Shown here in pieces: positions 50,774-59,148 of a stretch of 64,000 nucleotides of DNA. How positions within the stretch are numbered: position 1 is the stretch's first letter; the number at the start of each line of letters is the position of its first letter. Position numbers and translations under genes: made by a program. Under the pieces are notes generated by a model. That model did not search any database, was not told where the DNA came from, and worked only from the letters and a program-made list of their open reading frames with translations. Origin of the DNA: Sporosarcina koreensis (GTDB lineage Bacteria > Bacillota > Bacilli > Bacillales_A > Planococcaceae); contig NZ_LQYA01000001.1 in NCBI RefSeq assembly GCF_001531445.1, positions 1-64,000 of the forward strand. Direction: 5' to 3'.

Positions 50774-52345
50774 TCAGTCCCTTCCCCCTCGTTCCGGACC
50801 CGGCTCCTGGTGAGGAGCTTGTCGATTTATATTGGTTTCTTTGTTGAAATGGGGACGCGTATCCATCTTCCACATAGGCGCTCTCCACAGGACATCCTTC
50901 AAATCGCTCGTTTTCAGTGGCGCGAGCGGCCCCAAATAAGGCGCTCCAAATGATCTTAATCCACTTAAATGAATCACAATAGCTAAAATACCAAGCATAA
51001 TACCTAGCAATCCAGACACGCTTGCCAGTATGATCAATGGAAAACGAAGCATTCGAATTGAATAACCAAACATATAGCGCGGAATCATGAAAGACGCAAT
51101 TCCCGTTGTCGCCACTACAATTACCATTGGGGCTGAAACCAATCCCGCCTGAACTGATGCTTGGCCAATGACGAGGGCACCGACAATACTAACTGCGGAA
51201 CCCACTTGATTCGGTAGCCTTACACCTGCTTCGCGCAGCGCCTCCAACATCAATTCCATAAGTAACACTTCTACGAAAGCGGGAAAAGGAACGTTTTCCC
51301 TTGCGGCTGCAATGCTAATCAGCAAGGCGTCCGGTATCATCTCTTGATGGAAAGTCGTTATGGCTACGTATAGTGCCGGAAACACAAGAGCGGCGAAAAG
51401 GAAAACAAATCGCAACCAACGGATCAATGTGCGAATAATATAGCGGTCATAATAATCATCAGGTGCTTGAAGCATAGTAAAAAAAGAAACAGGGGCAATC
51501 AAGGCAAAGGGTGTCCCATCTGTCAAAATAGCTGCCCGGCCTTCCAGTAAACTCGCACTGACGACATCCGGCCGCTCCGTTGACAAAAATTGAGGGAAAG
51601 GTGAATACGGATTATCCTCGATCATTTCCTCAATGTATTCACTTTCTAACACACCATCAATTTTTATTCGTTTCAAACGACTTTCCATTTCCTCTATAAG
51701 TGGTGGAGAAACAATTCCTTCGATATAGATAAGGGATACACTCGTCTTTGAATATTCACCAATCGTCATCGTTTTGATTTTCATGGCAGGACTTTTAATA
51801 ATGCGTCGCAACAACGACGTATTCACCTGAAGGGATTCAATAAATCCTCCGCGAGGTCCCCGGATCACTTTTTCAGCTTCAGGCTCATCTATGCTTCTTT
51901 TTTCAAACTTCGTCAAACCGAAAGAAAGGGCATAGAGTTCCCCTTCCAACAACAGAATTGGACGGCCCGCAGAAATGGATTCAATGCAATCCGCCACTAG
52001 ATTCACTTTCTTTGTATCGGATATGGATAAATGGTTTTTGATCCAATCAATCCCCGGCGGCTCAGCCTCATCTGCCTCCATTTTCATCAAAGGGGATAAA
52101 ACATTCCAGTCAAGCAGATCTGTATCAGTAAGTCCCTCAATGTATATAATCATTGCGTCCATCTGTCCAAAAATGCGGAATGACCTAAAAATAACGTCTG
52201 AACAATCCAGATAAATGGAGCGAAACATATTGACGTTTTGCTGAAAATCTTTTTGTAGGGTTTCCTGCGACTTGGTATTTTGGTCTGTAACTGACTGCTG
52301 TTTTGGACCTTTATTCTTCAATAGCTTCTTACTATTCCGAATCAA
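50774..52345 (-). CDS. GerAA-type germinant receptor subunit
   Basis: A 523-residue A subunit of a GerA-family receptor: N-terminal soluble domain (about residues 30-295) and a C-terminal membrane domain of five to six helices. Signature stretches are VIRGPRGGFIESLQVN, GEYSKTSVSLIYIEG, FPQFLSTERPDVVSASLLEGRAAILTDGTPFAL (shown here as TERPDVVSASLLEGR) and REAGVRLPNQVGSAVSIVGAL. It forms the ion-channel-like core of the receptor that triggers germination. TTG 52345 follows GGGGAG by eight bases. The first gene of the operon, it is likely transcribed in the forespore by sigma-G; I did not identify the promoter. Confidence 0.93.
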   Translation of the reverse strand: MIRNSKKLLKNKGPKQQSVTDQNTKSQETLQKDFQQNVNMFRSIYLDCSDVIFRSFRIFGQMDAMIIYIEGLTDTDLLDWNVLSPLMKMEADEAEPPGIDWIKNHLSISDTKKVNLVADCIESISAGRPILLLEGELYALSFGLTKFEKRSIDEPEAEKVIRGPRGGFIESLQVNTSLLRRIIKSPAMKIKTMTIGEYSKTSVSLIYIEGIVSPPLIEEMESRLKRIKIDGVLESEYIEEMIEDNPYSPFPQFLSTERPDVVSASLLEGRAAILTDGTPFALIAPVSFFTMLQAPDDYYDRYIIRTLIRWLRFVFLFAALVFPALYVAITTFHQEMIPDALLISIAAARENVPFPAFVEVLLMELMLEALREAGVRLPNQVGSAVSIVGALVIGQASVQAGLVSAPMVIVVATTGIASFMIPRYMFGYSIRMLRFPLIILASVSGLLGIMLGILAIVIHLSGLRSFGAPYLGPLAPLKTSDLKDVLWRAPMWKMDTRPHFNKETNINRQAPHQEPGPERGGRD

Positions 52346-52448
52346 GCCAGCATCTCCCCCCTTTTTTATATTCCACTGTTGCTACTTTTCACTTACTTGT
52401 GAGTTTCTATACTTCAGATTGCAAAAGGTACCAGGTACCGATGCGAGA

Positions 52449-52528
52449 GTTTACCACCGGCTTGGGCGGCTTTACCACCGACTCTCGGCACTTTACGACC
52501 GACTTGGACGGCATAACCACCGACTCGG
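52449..52528 (+). repeat. 21-bp phased repeat array E (4 units)
   Basis: TTTACCACCGACT-like cores start at 52455, 52476, 52497 (a TTTACGACC variant) and 52518, exactly 21 bp apart. It has the same orientation as arrays A-D and lies about 100 bp upstream of the gerAA start, before a terminator-like hairpin. Just before it is a doubled GGTACC (GGTACCAGGTACC, 52427-52439). Confidence 0.88.
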
Positions 52529-52540
52529 CATTTAACCATC

Positions 52541-52573
52541 AAAAAAAGCGCACAGTTCATGCGCGCTTTTTGC
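52541..52573. terminator. Terminator-like hairpin upstream of gerAA region
   Basis: AAAAAAAGCGC pairs with GCGCTTTTT around a loop containing a GTTCAT step. The A and T runs allow use by either strand. The stem resembles that at 30114-30142. Confidence 0.65.
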
Positions 52574-52587
52574 ATTCAGTATGGACG

Positions 52588-52716
52588 ATGGGAGCTACCT
52601 ACATAATAGTAATAGAATTATTAGAGTTGGCTGAGCTGGGTAATCTTCAACCCAAGAATGAATCGATGACGACCAATCATCGGGAAACGGACAAGAAGGA
52701 TAAATACAAAGGCTAA
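52588..52716 (+). pseudogene. Truncated copy of the 58-aa small protein gene
   Basis: The last 31 codons (ELAELGNLQPKNES ... DKYKG) match the 3' half of the gene at 47937-48113, including the region just after the stop (AAAGCCATGTCTG hairpin, 52723-52755). The 5' half is missing and replaced by unrelated sequence; a short in-frame ORF from ATG 52588 exists but has no ribosome site. The copy is in the same orientation as the full gene, 4.6 kb away, so the gerA operon lies between direct repeats of about 130 bp. Confidence 0.75.
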
Positions 52717-52765
52717 GTTTAGAAAGCCATGTCTGATCGAATTCAGAAATGGCTTCTCTTTAGCT

Positions 52766-53536
52766 TTATTCCGTTTTCACCCTGCATACATACACCATCG
52801 AAACGCTCTCCGTGTGCAATTCATTCTCTTCCCAATCGCCATACACTTTCACTATTTCGAAGCCACTTGCGGCTACTAAACGTTCCATTTCTTTTGGAAA
52901 TGAATAACGGAGAGAAATTCCATCCTGCTCCTCCGCGATTAACGTATCGTCCCGATAAATTCTGCGATGCGTCCGGCAATCCAAGATCTGCGTCAAATGA
53001 TCATACATATCACGATGGCTTTCTATCACCTGATTGCCATTTTTATCGACGTACTTTTCCTCGTACTCATCGACAGTAGAAAGCTCCTGCAACACCGGAT
53101 TTCGCGTATCGAAAATGAAAATTCCACCATCCACCAAGTGCTTTCGGACAGACTGGAATAAAGCGTCCTGCGCTTCATTCGTTAGAAAATGTTGAAAGGA
53201 ATTTCCCGTCATGAAAGCGAGCGAACTTTTTATCGGCAAGTTCAATTTTGTACAATCTTGCTGCACAAATTCAATACTCACTTCCGCTTTTTCGGCTTTC
53301 TGTTTTGCTCTTTCCAACATGCCTTCATGCAAGTCCACTCCAACTATTTGGAATCCGCGTTTCGCCATTGGAATCGTCAATCTGCCTGTACCGCAAGCTA
53401 ACTCAAGTATCGTTTTACTCTGGCTCGCCCATTTTAAAATGATGTTCAGATCCTTTTGATACCCTTCATACAAATAATCGTACATTTCGGGATCAGCATA
53501 TTTCTCTAAGTTTTGTTCAAAGATGTTTTGGTTCAT
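52766..53536 (-). CDS. Class I SAM-dependent methyltransferase
   Basis: A 256-residue methyltransferase. Motif I is ILELACGTGRLTIPMAKRGF, motif II the acidic IVGVDLHEGMLE, and IEFVQQDCTKLNL and GGIFIFDTRNP correspond to later motifs. No substrate-binding part is recognisable; homologues are generic 'class I SAM methyltransferase' proteins of Bacillales. GAAGG lies before ATG 53536. It lies 65 bp from the isochorismatase-family gene. Its orientation matches the minus-strand run of small enzymes up to 61.2 kb. Confidence 0.85.
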   Translation of the reverse strand: MNQNIFEQNLEKYADPEMYDYLYEGYQKDLNIILKWASQSKTILELACGTGRLTIPMAKRGFQIVGVDLHEGMLERAKQKAEKAEVSIEFVQQDCTKLNLPIKSSLAFMTGNSFQHFLTNEAQDALFQSVRKHLVDGGIFIFDTRNPVLQELSTVDEYEEKYVDKNGNQVIESHRDMYDHLTQILDCRTHRRIYRDDTLIAEEQDGISLRYSFPKEMERLVAASGFEIVKVYGDWEENELHTESVSMVYVCRVKTE

Positions 53537-53601
53537 AAAACCTTCTCATTCCCTTTTTTATTCTTACAATTTATTGCTGTCATACGATATAATTCTTCTT
53601 T

Positions 53602-54123
53602 TTATCTGAATTCTACTTCTTTAGATGGATAAACATCCGCAAACCACCTTAATACGCCATTATGATGGTTAATAATTTGTTGAGCTGAAATTTCACTGGA
53701 GCTCCAAGTGCTGTGAGAGTCTGATAACAAAGTTACCTTATAACCCATACTAAACGCCCTGCGACAAGTCGTATCAACACATGCTTCCGTTTGAATGCCC
53801 GCAATATAAATATGTTTTATCCCTTTCTTATGCAGTTCTTCTTCCAATGTTGTATTCAAGAATGAGTCAGGAGTTGCTTTTTGGATGATCACGTCGCCTA
53901 GATGAGGCGCTATTTCAGCGTGTATTTCCCAGCCTTCGCTACCATATTCCAAAGGTTTTCCCACTGGAGCATTATGTTGTATGTATAATATAGGCGTGCT
54001 GGATGCACGTGCCTTCTTTATTACTCCTTGTAAAGTGGAAATCAGCTTATCTCCCTTAAACACAGTATCTCCTTCTTGAAACATCCCTTTTTGCACATCA
54101 ATGATTAGTAAACCATTACTCAT
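53602..54123 (-). CDS. Isochorismatase-family cysteine hydrolase (second copy)
   Basis: A 173-residue hydrolase of the isochorismatase family. The catalytic triad is D9 (LLIIDVQKG), the lysine in VIIQKATPDSF and the cysteine in GIQTEACVDTTCRRA. GIQTEACVDTT is the common signature of the YcaC/YwoC-like group. Substrate unknown; a related but different protein is at 32314-32841. The ATG at 54123 has only a weak GGTG before it. Confidence 0.85.
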   Translation of the reverse strand: MSNGLLIIDVQKGMFQEGDTVFKGDKLISTLQGVIKKARASSTPILYIQHNAPVGKPLEYGSEGWEIHAEIAPHLGDVIIQKATPDSFLNTTLEEELHKKGIKHIYIAGIQTEACVDTTCRRAFSMGYKVTLLSDSHSTWSSSEISAQQIINHHNGVLRWFADVYPSKEVEFR

Positions 54124-54170
54124 AATACACCCATATTTCGTAATATTATCGGTACTATATTTTAAATCTA

Positions 54171-54683
54171 TTAGTAAATAATCTTCGAAAGTGCTCGATT
54201 ATTGGCCGGATCATCCCGAACAATTATTAACTTATCCAAATAAGGATGAAAAATCCCATTCAACTCTTCCCGTTGCCCTTCAAAGTGCTTTGTCCATTTA
54301 TACATATTCCGAAGCATTTGAAAATCCGGTTTATACGCACATTCTTCCACTCCAATTACTTGCTTCACATGCCTGCTCAAAATCCGGATTTTCCGCTTCC
54401 ATAAAGGCGGATCTAGCCAAATGATGACGTCGGCCATACCCAAAAGGAGGTGATAGGACGGGCGGTATACACCTTCTGCAATCCAGTTCCCCTTTGCATC
54501 CATTTCATGAATGATTTGCACTTGCTCTTCAGGAGTCCGCTTGATCCGCACGCCATCCACGTTATAGTAAACGACCGAATCCAATTCAACAAAAAGCAAA
54601 CTCATTTGCTTCGATAATTCCTTTGCGTATGTCGTTTTCCCACTTGCCACGATGCCCATGATGAAGATTTTCATTTTCCACAT
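54171..54683 (-). CDS. P-loop nucleoside/shikimate-kinase-like ATPase (DNA-topology-protein family)
   Basis: A 170-residue P-loop protein with Walker A GIVASGKTTYA (residues about 10-20), an aspartate/glutamate after strand 2 (FVELDSVVYY) and a LID-like basic segment (LWKRKIRILSRHVK). It resembles the small kinase-like proteins annotated as 'DNA topology modulation protein' (FlaR) or adenylate-kinase-like in Firmicutes. The substrate is unknown. AGGA five bases before ATG 54683 supports that start; ATG 54674 is an alternative. It lies 21 bp downstream of the HAD gene. Confidence 0.75.
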   Translation of the reverse strand: MWKMKIFIMGIVASGKTTYAKELSKQMSLLFVELDSVVYYNVDGVRIKRTPEEQVQIIHEMDAKGNWIAEGVYRPSYHLLLGMADVIIWLDPPLWKRKIRILSRHVKQVIGVEECAYKPDFQMLRNMYKWTKHFEGQREELNGIFHPYLDKLIIVRDDPANNRALSKIIY

Positions 54684-54704
54684 TCCGTTCCTAGGTTTAA
54701 TAAA

Positions 54705-55217
54705 CTATACAAACTGTAGTACTTCAATAGTTTCTTTAATGCTGTAAATGTTAGTAGCCTCATCCGGTACTGCCACGTTGATACCAAAACCAACCATATT
54801 CATTTGTATAGCTAGTTCCATATCAACAATCGAGTCGCCTATGATAAAGGATTCATCCAATTCTATCGTTGGGTACTTTTCAATTGCATTCTGAACCATC
54901 CCCGTTTGTGGCTTGCAGCAATTGCAGCCTTCCTGCCGACCATGCGGACAGTAGAAAACATCTAAAATAGCTGCATCATATCTGGTCAATTCATCCAACA
55001 TTCTTCTATTAAACTCTTCATATTGCTGCAATGAAATATAACCTTCGCTAATCAAATATTGATTCGTAATGATAATAATTTTGAACCCACGTTCCAGAAG
55101 CTGCTGTAACGCTTCAATCGAACCTGGAAGAAATTCGGGATGCGTAATAGTGGACCATTCCTCATCAAGATAGTCTTTTATAATTGTCCCATCCCTATCA
55201 AAAAATGCGATCTTCAA
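54705..55217 (-). CDS. HAD-superfamily phosphatase, GmhB/histidinol-phosphatase-like
   Basis: A 170-residue HAD-IIIA phosphatase. HAD motif I is FFDRDGTIIKDY (nucleophile and acid/base aspartates), motif II the threonine in IIITNQYLIS, motif III the lysine in CKPQTGM and motif IV FIIGDSIVDM. The CPHGRQEGCNCCKPQ segment with its cysteines and histidine is the zinc-binding loop of GmhB-type heptose-bisphosphate phosphatases. Heptose synthesis is unlikely here, so the substrate is open (a sugar phosphate is probable). The frame runs on upstream to 55442, but GGGGG seven bases before TTG 55217 marks the start, within the end of the upstream gene. Confidence 0.8.
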   Translation of the reverse strand: MKIAFFDRDGTIIKDYLDEEWSTITHPEFLPGSIEALQQLLERGFKIIIITNQYLISEGYISLQQYEEFNRRMLDELTRYDAAILDVFYCPHGRQEGCNCCKPQTGMVQNAIEKYPTIELDESFIIGDSIVDMELAIQMNMVGFGINVAVPDEATNIYSIKETIEVLQFV

Positions 55218-56502
55218 CTTCAAACCCCCGTTCACATTTGACACTTCTCCAAAAGAATTCAATCGTCTTTTGCCACGAATCCCTGCTCGCTTGGGCGATA
55301 TCATATTTATTCCCGCCGGTGAATAGACTGGCCGATACAGGAATGAAAGGAATTCCAACCTCATGCCCCGCCCCTTCGTATACGAGATGATTGTATTCAT
55401 TATTAAAATTATACTGGCGAAGCCTTTCCATTGCCCTTTCATTCAACCGCACGGAATCGAAACAAGCATCGTCCGTTCCGGAAATCAATAATATCGATCC
55501 ATTGATCTTTTCAACGGGAATGGTCGCCTGCTCCGTTATTTGAGGATCTGAAGTTAGATACTCGTACCAGATGCGAAGCGGATTCTCCCCCGCTTGCCGC
55601 ATAGCACGACAGGCATTCGAAACTTCAACCGAATTGTCTGGTCGTGCATACGGAATTGCTTTGCCTCGAAAGGTCCATGCTGGAGGCAATTCTTTTTGCT
55701 CCGTCCATGGAACAATGCCGCAGCACACGACAGGTGGGCCGCTTAATGAAACAACTGCCGTTATGTCTTCAAAATAGGTTGCTGCTAGTAAAGCAAGTTC
55801 TCCACCTTTAGACGTTCCATGCATTCCTAGCCACCCCTTGGCGACATCAGGACGAGCCTTCAGCCACTGAATTGCGCCTTCTATATACTCAAGTGGTATT
55901 TCAACAAGTTGTTTAGGAAGGGGCTCTTGTCCCCAATATCCTAAAGCAAGTACATTGAATCCATGGGAGGCTAGCAAAGAGGCGGGAAATTCATAAATCC
56001 CACCTTCCGATCCACCGACGACAATGATCGTAGGTCTCGGCAAGGAATTGCCCATATGAAAAAATGTGCCCACCACCCCTTTTTCATTCACAGGGGTTCT
56101 TATCACGTCATCATCGATCCACTTGCGTGTGATGATTTTCGTGTCGATCACCTTTCCATCACTTTCGAGCAAAATCGTTAGGGATTGGGGTTGTAGTTTA
56201 GTAAAGACTTCCTCGGAGTTTTCTTCTGTACGTTTTACCTGCAAAGACCAGAACAGACCCATCCCATCGACGCCTTCATATGTACCTTCAATTAGACAAG
56301 CTTTCTGTAGGTCGACGACACCATCTTCATCCGCTATAAATGTCCCATGGGATTCCATCAAATAAATTGTAGTCCCCCAATATGACTTTCGTTGAAATCT
56401 CACAGTCACCTTCTGCCCGCCACTAAGCCCTGTCACCCGGATGCCAACTGCCCGGTCAATCAATGGTGAGTCCATGTGAATTTGTAATTGAGGCTTTTCC
56501 AT
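55198..56502 (-). CDS. BAAT-type acyl-CoA thioesterase/acyltransferase
   Basis: A 434-residue alpha/beta hydrolase of the BAAT (bile acid-CoA:amino acid N-acyltransferase/acyl-CoA thioesterase) family. The N-terminal beta domain (about residues 1-125, with GLSGGQKVTVRFQRKSYW) precedes the hydrolase domain: VVGGSEGGIYEF, the nucleophile elbow MHGTSKGGELAL (serine as nucleophile), then D in ISGTDDACFDS and H in EGAGHEVGIP. Serine rather than cysteine in the elbow suggests thioesterase rather than transferase activity. The frame extends upstream to 56571; ATG 56502 is chosen, with TTG 56505 as close alternative. It lies directly after the GrpB gene and overlaps the HAD gene. Confidence 0.85.
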   Translation of the reverse strand: MEKPQLQIHMDSPLIDRAVGIRVTGLSGGQKVTVRFQRKSYWGTTIYLMESHGTFIADEDGVVDLQKACLIEGTYEGVDGMGLFWSLQVKRTEENSEEVFTKLQPQSLTILLESDGKVIDTKIITRKWIDDDVIRTPVNEKGVVGTFFHMGNSLPRPTIIVVGGSEGGIYEFPASLLASHGFNVLALGYWGQEPLPKQLVEIPLEYIEGAIQWLKARPDVAKGWLGMHGTSKGGELALLAATYFEDITAVVSLSGPPVVCCGIVPWTEQKELPPAWTFRGKAIPYARPDNSVEVSNACRAMRQAGENPLRIWYEYLTSDPQITEQATIPVEKINGSILLISGTDDACFDSVRLNERAMERLRQYNFNNEYNHLVYEGAGHEVGIPFIPVSASLFTGGNKYDIAQASRDSWQKTIEFFWRSVKCERGFEVEDRIF

Positions 56503-56509
56503 CAACGTT

Positions 56510-57037
56510 TCATCCCTTCCCCGTCGTTTCCCGATACCAGACGATTGCTTCCCTTTCAATCTCTGATGCAAGCTGCTCTTTCCCTTTTATGTACGATTCA
56601 ATATCATAAGGAAATTGCTGCGCTAGCTTCTCTTTCAAATCCCCATATGCCTTCGCCTTCTCGGGATGCGCACGCAGGAAGTCGCGAAATGCAAGATGTC
56701 GATCAATTTCCGGAGAGCCATTCTCGTAAATATGAACATGATGCGTCCGGTCGTCCCCGCCTTTTTGAAAATAGCGGCGACCTGGAATGCCATTCTCCCC
56801 CTTCGCTTCATACCCAATTACGGACATACTTGCGTTATACTGATCGATTTGCGAAATATCTTTCACGACAGGCATGATATCGATGATCGGTTTTGCCGAC
56901 AACCCGTGTACGGATGTGCTGCCGATATGGTGGATTTCGATTATTTCCACACCAAAAGTCTCGCCCAATACTTCCGCTTCCTTTTCAAAATCAAGTCTCC
57001 ATCTCTCGGAAAAAGGTACAACATCTACTCTGCGCAC
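56510..57037 (-). CDS. GrpB family protein (UPF0157)
   Basis: A 175-residue GrpB-like protein. It has the nucleotidyltransferase-like core EIHHIGSTSVHGLSAKPIIDIM (GS...D-x-D type), RRYFQKGGDDRTHHVHIY and a C-terminal helical tail ending YRETTGKG. GrpB proteins are widespread small nucleotidyltransferase-fold proteins; in Firmicutes often fused or adjacent to CoA-biosynthesis or unknown genes, without an agreed function. GTG 57037 is the predicted start, preceded by a weak GGTGA. It lies between the cytidine-deaminase-like gene and the BAAT gene with short gaps. Confidence 0.85.
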   Translation of the reverse strand: MRRVDVVPFSERWRLDFEKEAEVLGETFGVEIIEIHHIGSTSVHGLSAKPIIDIMPVVKDISQIDQYNASMSVIGYEAKGENGIPGRRYFQKGGDDRTHHVHIYENGSPEIDRHLAFRDFLRAHPEKAKAYGDLKEKLAQQFPYDIESYIKGKEQLASEIEREAIVWYRETTGKG

Positions 57038-57043
57038 AGCGCG

Positions 57044-57484
57044 TCACCAATTTTTACTACTCTTTTCATTCCACATCTCCTCGTATTCCTTGTAAGCAGC
57101 AGTCCAATGATACGGCTGGACATCGGACAGCTTTTTGAACGTCAATTCCGGCCCAGGCAAAGTGACTGCCACTTTTACATTCGGACCCCAATAGAATAGA
57201 CGCTCTTGACATACACCGCATGGAGACAGCACTTTAAATTCGGACATTTCATCGTCCCGGACTACGCATATGGAATGCGTAATCCTTTTATTCAATTTAT
57301 GCGCCTCCAAAATCGAACCCGTTTCCATGCACAATTCCGTCGATGCGTTTATAACTTCCGGAGCAACACTTGTTAAAATCGTTCCATCCTCCAAGCCCAT
57401 AGCCGCTGCTCCGCCCCAGCCTGTAGGATATCGTTTCTTAATCAATTCAACAGCCGCATCATATAATGCTTTTTCAAAACTCAT
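57044..57484 (-). CDS. Cytidine deaminase-like (blasticidin-S deaminase type) protein
   Basis: A 146-residue zinc-dependent deaminase. Zinc-binding motifs are TELCMETGSILEA (C-x-E in place of the usual H/C-A-E) and LSPCGVCQERLFYWG (P-C-x2-C). Homologues are called blasticidin-S deaminase or cytidine deaminase; the true substrate in this group is uncertain, and the CME form is unusual because most enzymes have alanine before the catalytic glutamate. The frame extends upstream to 57523; GGTGGAG before ATG 57484 fixes the start. It heads a transcription unit that begins after a terminator at 57532-57557. Confidence 0.8.
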   Translation of the reverse strand: MSFEKALYDAAVELIKKRYPTGWGGAAAMGLEDGTILTSVAPEVINASTELCMETGSILEAHKLNKRITHSICVVRDDEMSEFKVLSPCGVCQERLFYWGPNVKVAVTLPGPELTFKKLSDVQPYHWTAAYKEYEEMWNEKSSKNW

Positions 57485-57531
57485 ATAAACTCCACCTATC
57501 CATTCAATATAAACCTCACACAAAAAGGGCT

Positions 57532-57557
57532 AACAGATTGTGTGATTGTTAGCCCTT
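57532..57557 (-). terminator. Terminator after the DinB-family gene
   Basis: AAGGGCTAACA pairs with TGTTAGCCCTT; on the minus strand the stem is followed by TTTTTG. It ends the APH-DinB transcription unit, so the deaminase gene needs its own promoter. Confidence 0.8.
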
Positions 57558-57571
57558 CCATTGTCCCGTAC

Positions 57572-58105
57572 TTATTTTTCCGAAGCACGCATCAATTTCT
57601 TAATCAACCGAATTTGCCCCCGGTGATTCAATTCATCCTCAAACACATGGAACCATTTGAAATACTTATTCATAGGCTCTCCTCCCCAATACGGGGCTAC
57701 TTCGAATAGCCATGAATCAGGCAATGTCCCGAATGTGTCGATTGTCTTTTTCCTCGTTTGTTCCAGTTCTTCCAGGTAGTATTCAATTGGATTCCCATTA
57801 ATTTGTTCCCGTGCTGGATCGCCAAGTTCCAGTGCCGGATTCAGTAGTTGGATATCCTCATCCGTAAAATCCCGGTTTTCAAATGTATCGATTTGATATG
57901 CTTTTTCTACTGACACCATATGGGCGAGCAGCATGCCGATGGAGTTGGCCTCGTCGTTAATGAGGAAATCCAATTGGTCCACAGTTAGATCTTTCACTTC
58001 CGCCAATGTTGTCACCCTTGTATATTCCATCATGGTTGCCAATTTGCTAAACTCCAAGCTTAAGCCATCTTTCTGATCAATTACGTATAATCCTTGATTG
58101 CCCAT
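57572..58105 (-). CDS. DinB-family protein
   Basis: A 177-residue four-helix-bundle protein of the DinB/YfiT-like group: ANSIGMLLAHMVSVEKAYQI provides the first metal-type histidine (LLAHMVSVE), and the last helix HVFEDELNHRGQIRLIKKL supplies the histidines of the typical H...H-x3-H metal site. These proteins include bacillithiol-dependent S-transferases, but most members lack a known activity. ATG 58105 follows GGGAG by eight bases. It directly follows the phosphotransferase gene. Confidence 0.85.
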   Translation of the reverse strand: MGNQGLYVIDQKDGLSLEFSKLATMMEYTRVTTLAEVKDLTVDQLDFLINDEANSIGMLLAHMVSVEKAYQIDTFENRDFTDEDIQLLNPALELGDPAREQINGNPIEYYLEELEQTRKKTIDTFGTLPDSWLFEVAPYWGGEPMNKYFKWFHVFEDELNHRGQIRLIKKLMRASEK

Positions 58106-58107
58106 GA

Positions 58108-59073
58108 TCATTTCTCCCTCCGTTTAAACCCATCTCTATAGTCATCTATTTTAGATTCTAGCTTGTTGCACAACGCAATAGTCCATTGAGGATTATTCAA
58201 ATCGTTCTCAACATCTACTGTTCGAAGCAAATCAGCAAAAGTAATCAAGTCATGGAACCTTAAAAACATGGGAATCGCATTGATTTCCTTATCTGTCACG
58301 TGCATTTTACTTCTATAACCTTCAAGAAACAGTTGAAAAGAGTTGTTGGAGAAATCAACATCTCCATTGAATAAATCTCGCAAGGCAAATGCGATATCCG
58401 CCGTGTACCAATGTTCCATACTGCTTTCAAAATCAATCATTTGGACGTTGTCGCCATCCCAAATCAGATTATCCAGTTCAAAGTCAAAGTGAATGATTCC
58501 ATAATTGGCATCATTGATGTCAAAAGTCATGAACCACGTCTTTAGTGTTTCAAGTTCCCTGCGCGCCGAACTTTCACTCTCAGGCAAAAAGTTCTCCAAA
58601 TCGGTAAGTTGATTCCGCGTACTGCTCTTTTTTATAAACTGCTTTGAGTAACTATGAAGATTCCCTAAAGCTTCTCCCCATAAGTACAATTGCCTTTCGG
58701 ATAGTTCTTCAACTTCATATTGCGCTCCGGTTAGAAAGCGGAAAACAACAGCTTGGAAAACACCCAAGTCATTCTTCGTTTCCTCAACCATATTGCCCTT
58801 CTTCGATCGTTCAGGTCTGTTCACACTAACCTCGTTCATCGACAGAAAAGATAAGAACGCAACTTCCTCCATCAGCTTATTTCGATCACCGTTAGGAGTT
58901 ATCCTTAAAATGTACTTCTCACCGTTTCTTTCAAATACAAACACGAAATTACTGCTCGCCCTCAAAAACTGGACCGAATCCTGTTCAAATCCCCAGTTTT
59001 CCAACAGACTATGAACGAGGAACTCGCTTTCATTCGACTCAAGAAAATCTCTCATAATGGACAACTTCATCAT
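58108..59073 (-). CDS. Aminoglycoside phosphotransferase-family kinase
   Basis: A 321-residue APH/choline-kinase-fold enzyme. The catalytic loop reads IIHFDFELDNLIW (H-x-D-x4-N) and the magnesium-binding motif MIDFESS; the N-terminal lobe holds FLRASSNFVFVFERNGEKYILRI with the ATP-binding lysine equivalent. Members phosphorylate aminoglycosides, macrolides, homoserine, choline or hydroxyurea-type small molecules; this sequence does not identify which. AGGAGG lies ten bases before ATG 59073. It overlaps no neighbour but is followed by the DinB gene two bases later. Confidence 0.85.
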   Translation of the reverse strand: MMKLSIMRDFLESNESEFLVHSLLENWGFEQDSVQFLRASSNFVFVFERNGEKYILRITPNGDRNKLMEEVAFLSFLSMNEVSVNRPERSKKGNMVEETKNDLGVFQAVVFRFLTGAQYEVEELSERQLYLWGEALGNLHSYSKQFIKKSSTRNQLTDLENFLPESESSARRELETLKTWFMTFDINDANYGIIHFDFELDNLIWDGDNVQMIDFESSMEHWYTADIAFALRDLFNGDVDFSNNSFQLFLEGYRSKMHVTDKEINAIPMFLRFHDLITFADLLRTVDVENDLNNPQWTIALCNKLESKIDDYRDGFKRREK

Positions 59074-59148
59074 CTTTTCTCTTCCTCCTAGGATTGTGAG
59101 AACAAAGATGTCAGGATAACGAGTCCATTCTTCAGCCTTCCGCGGATG

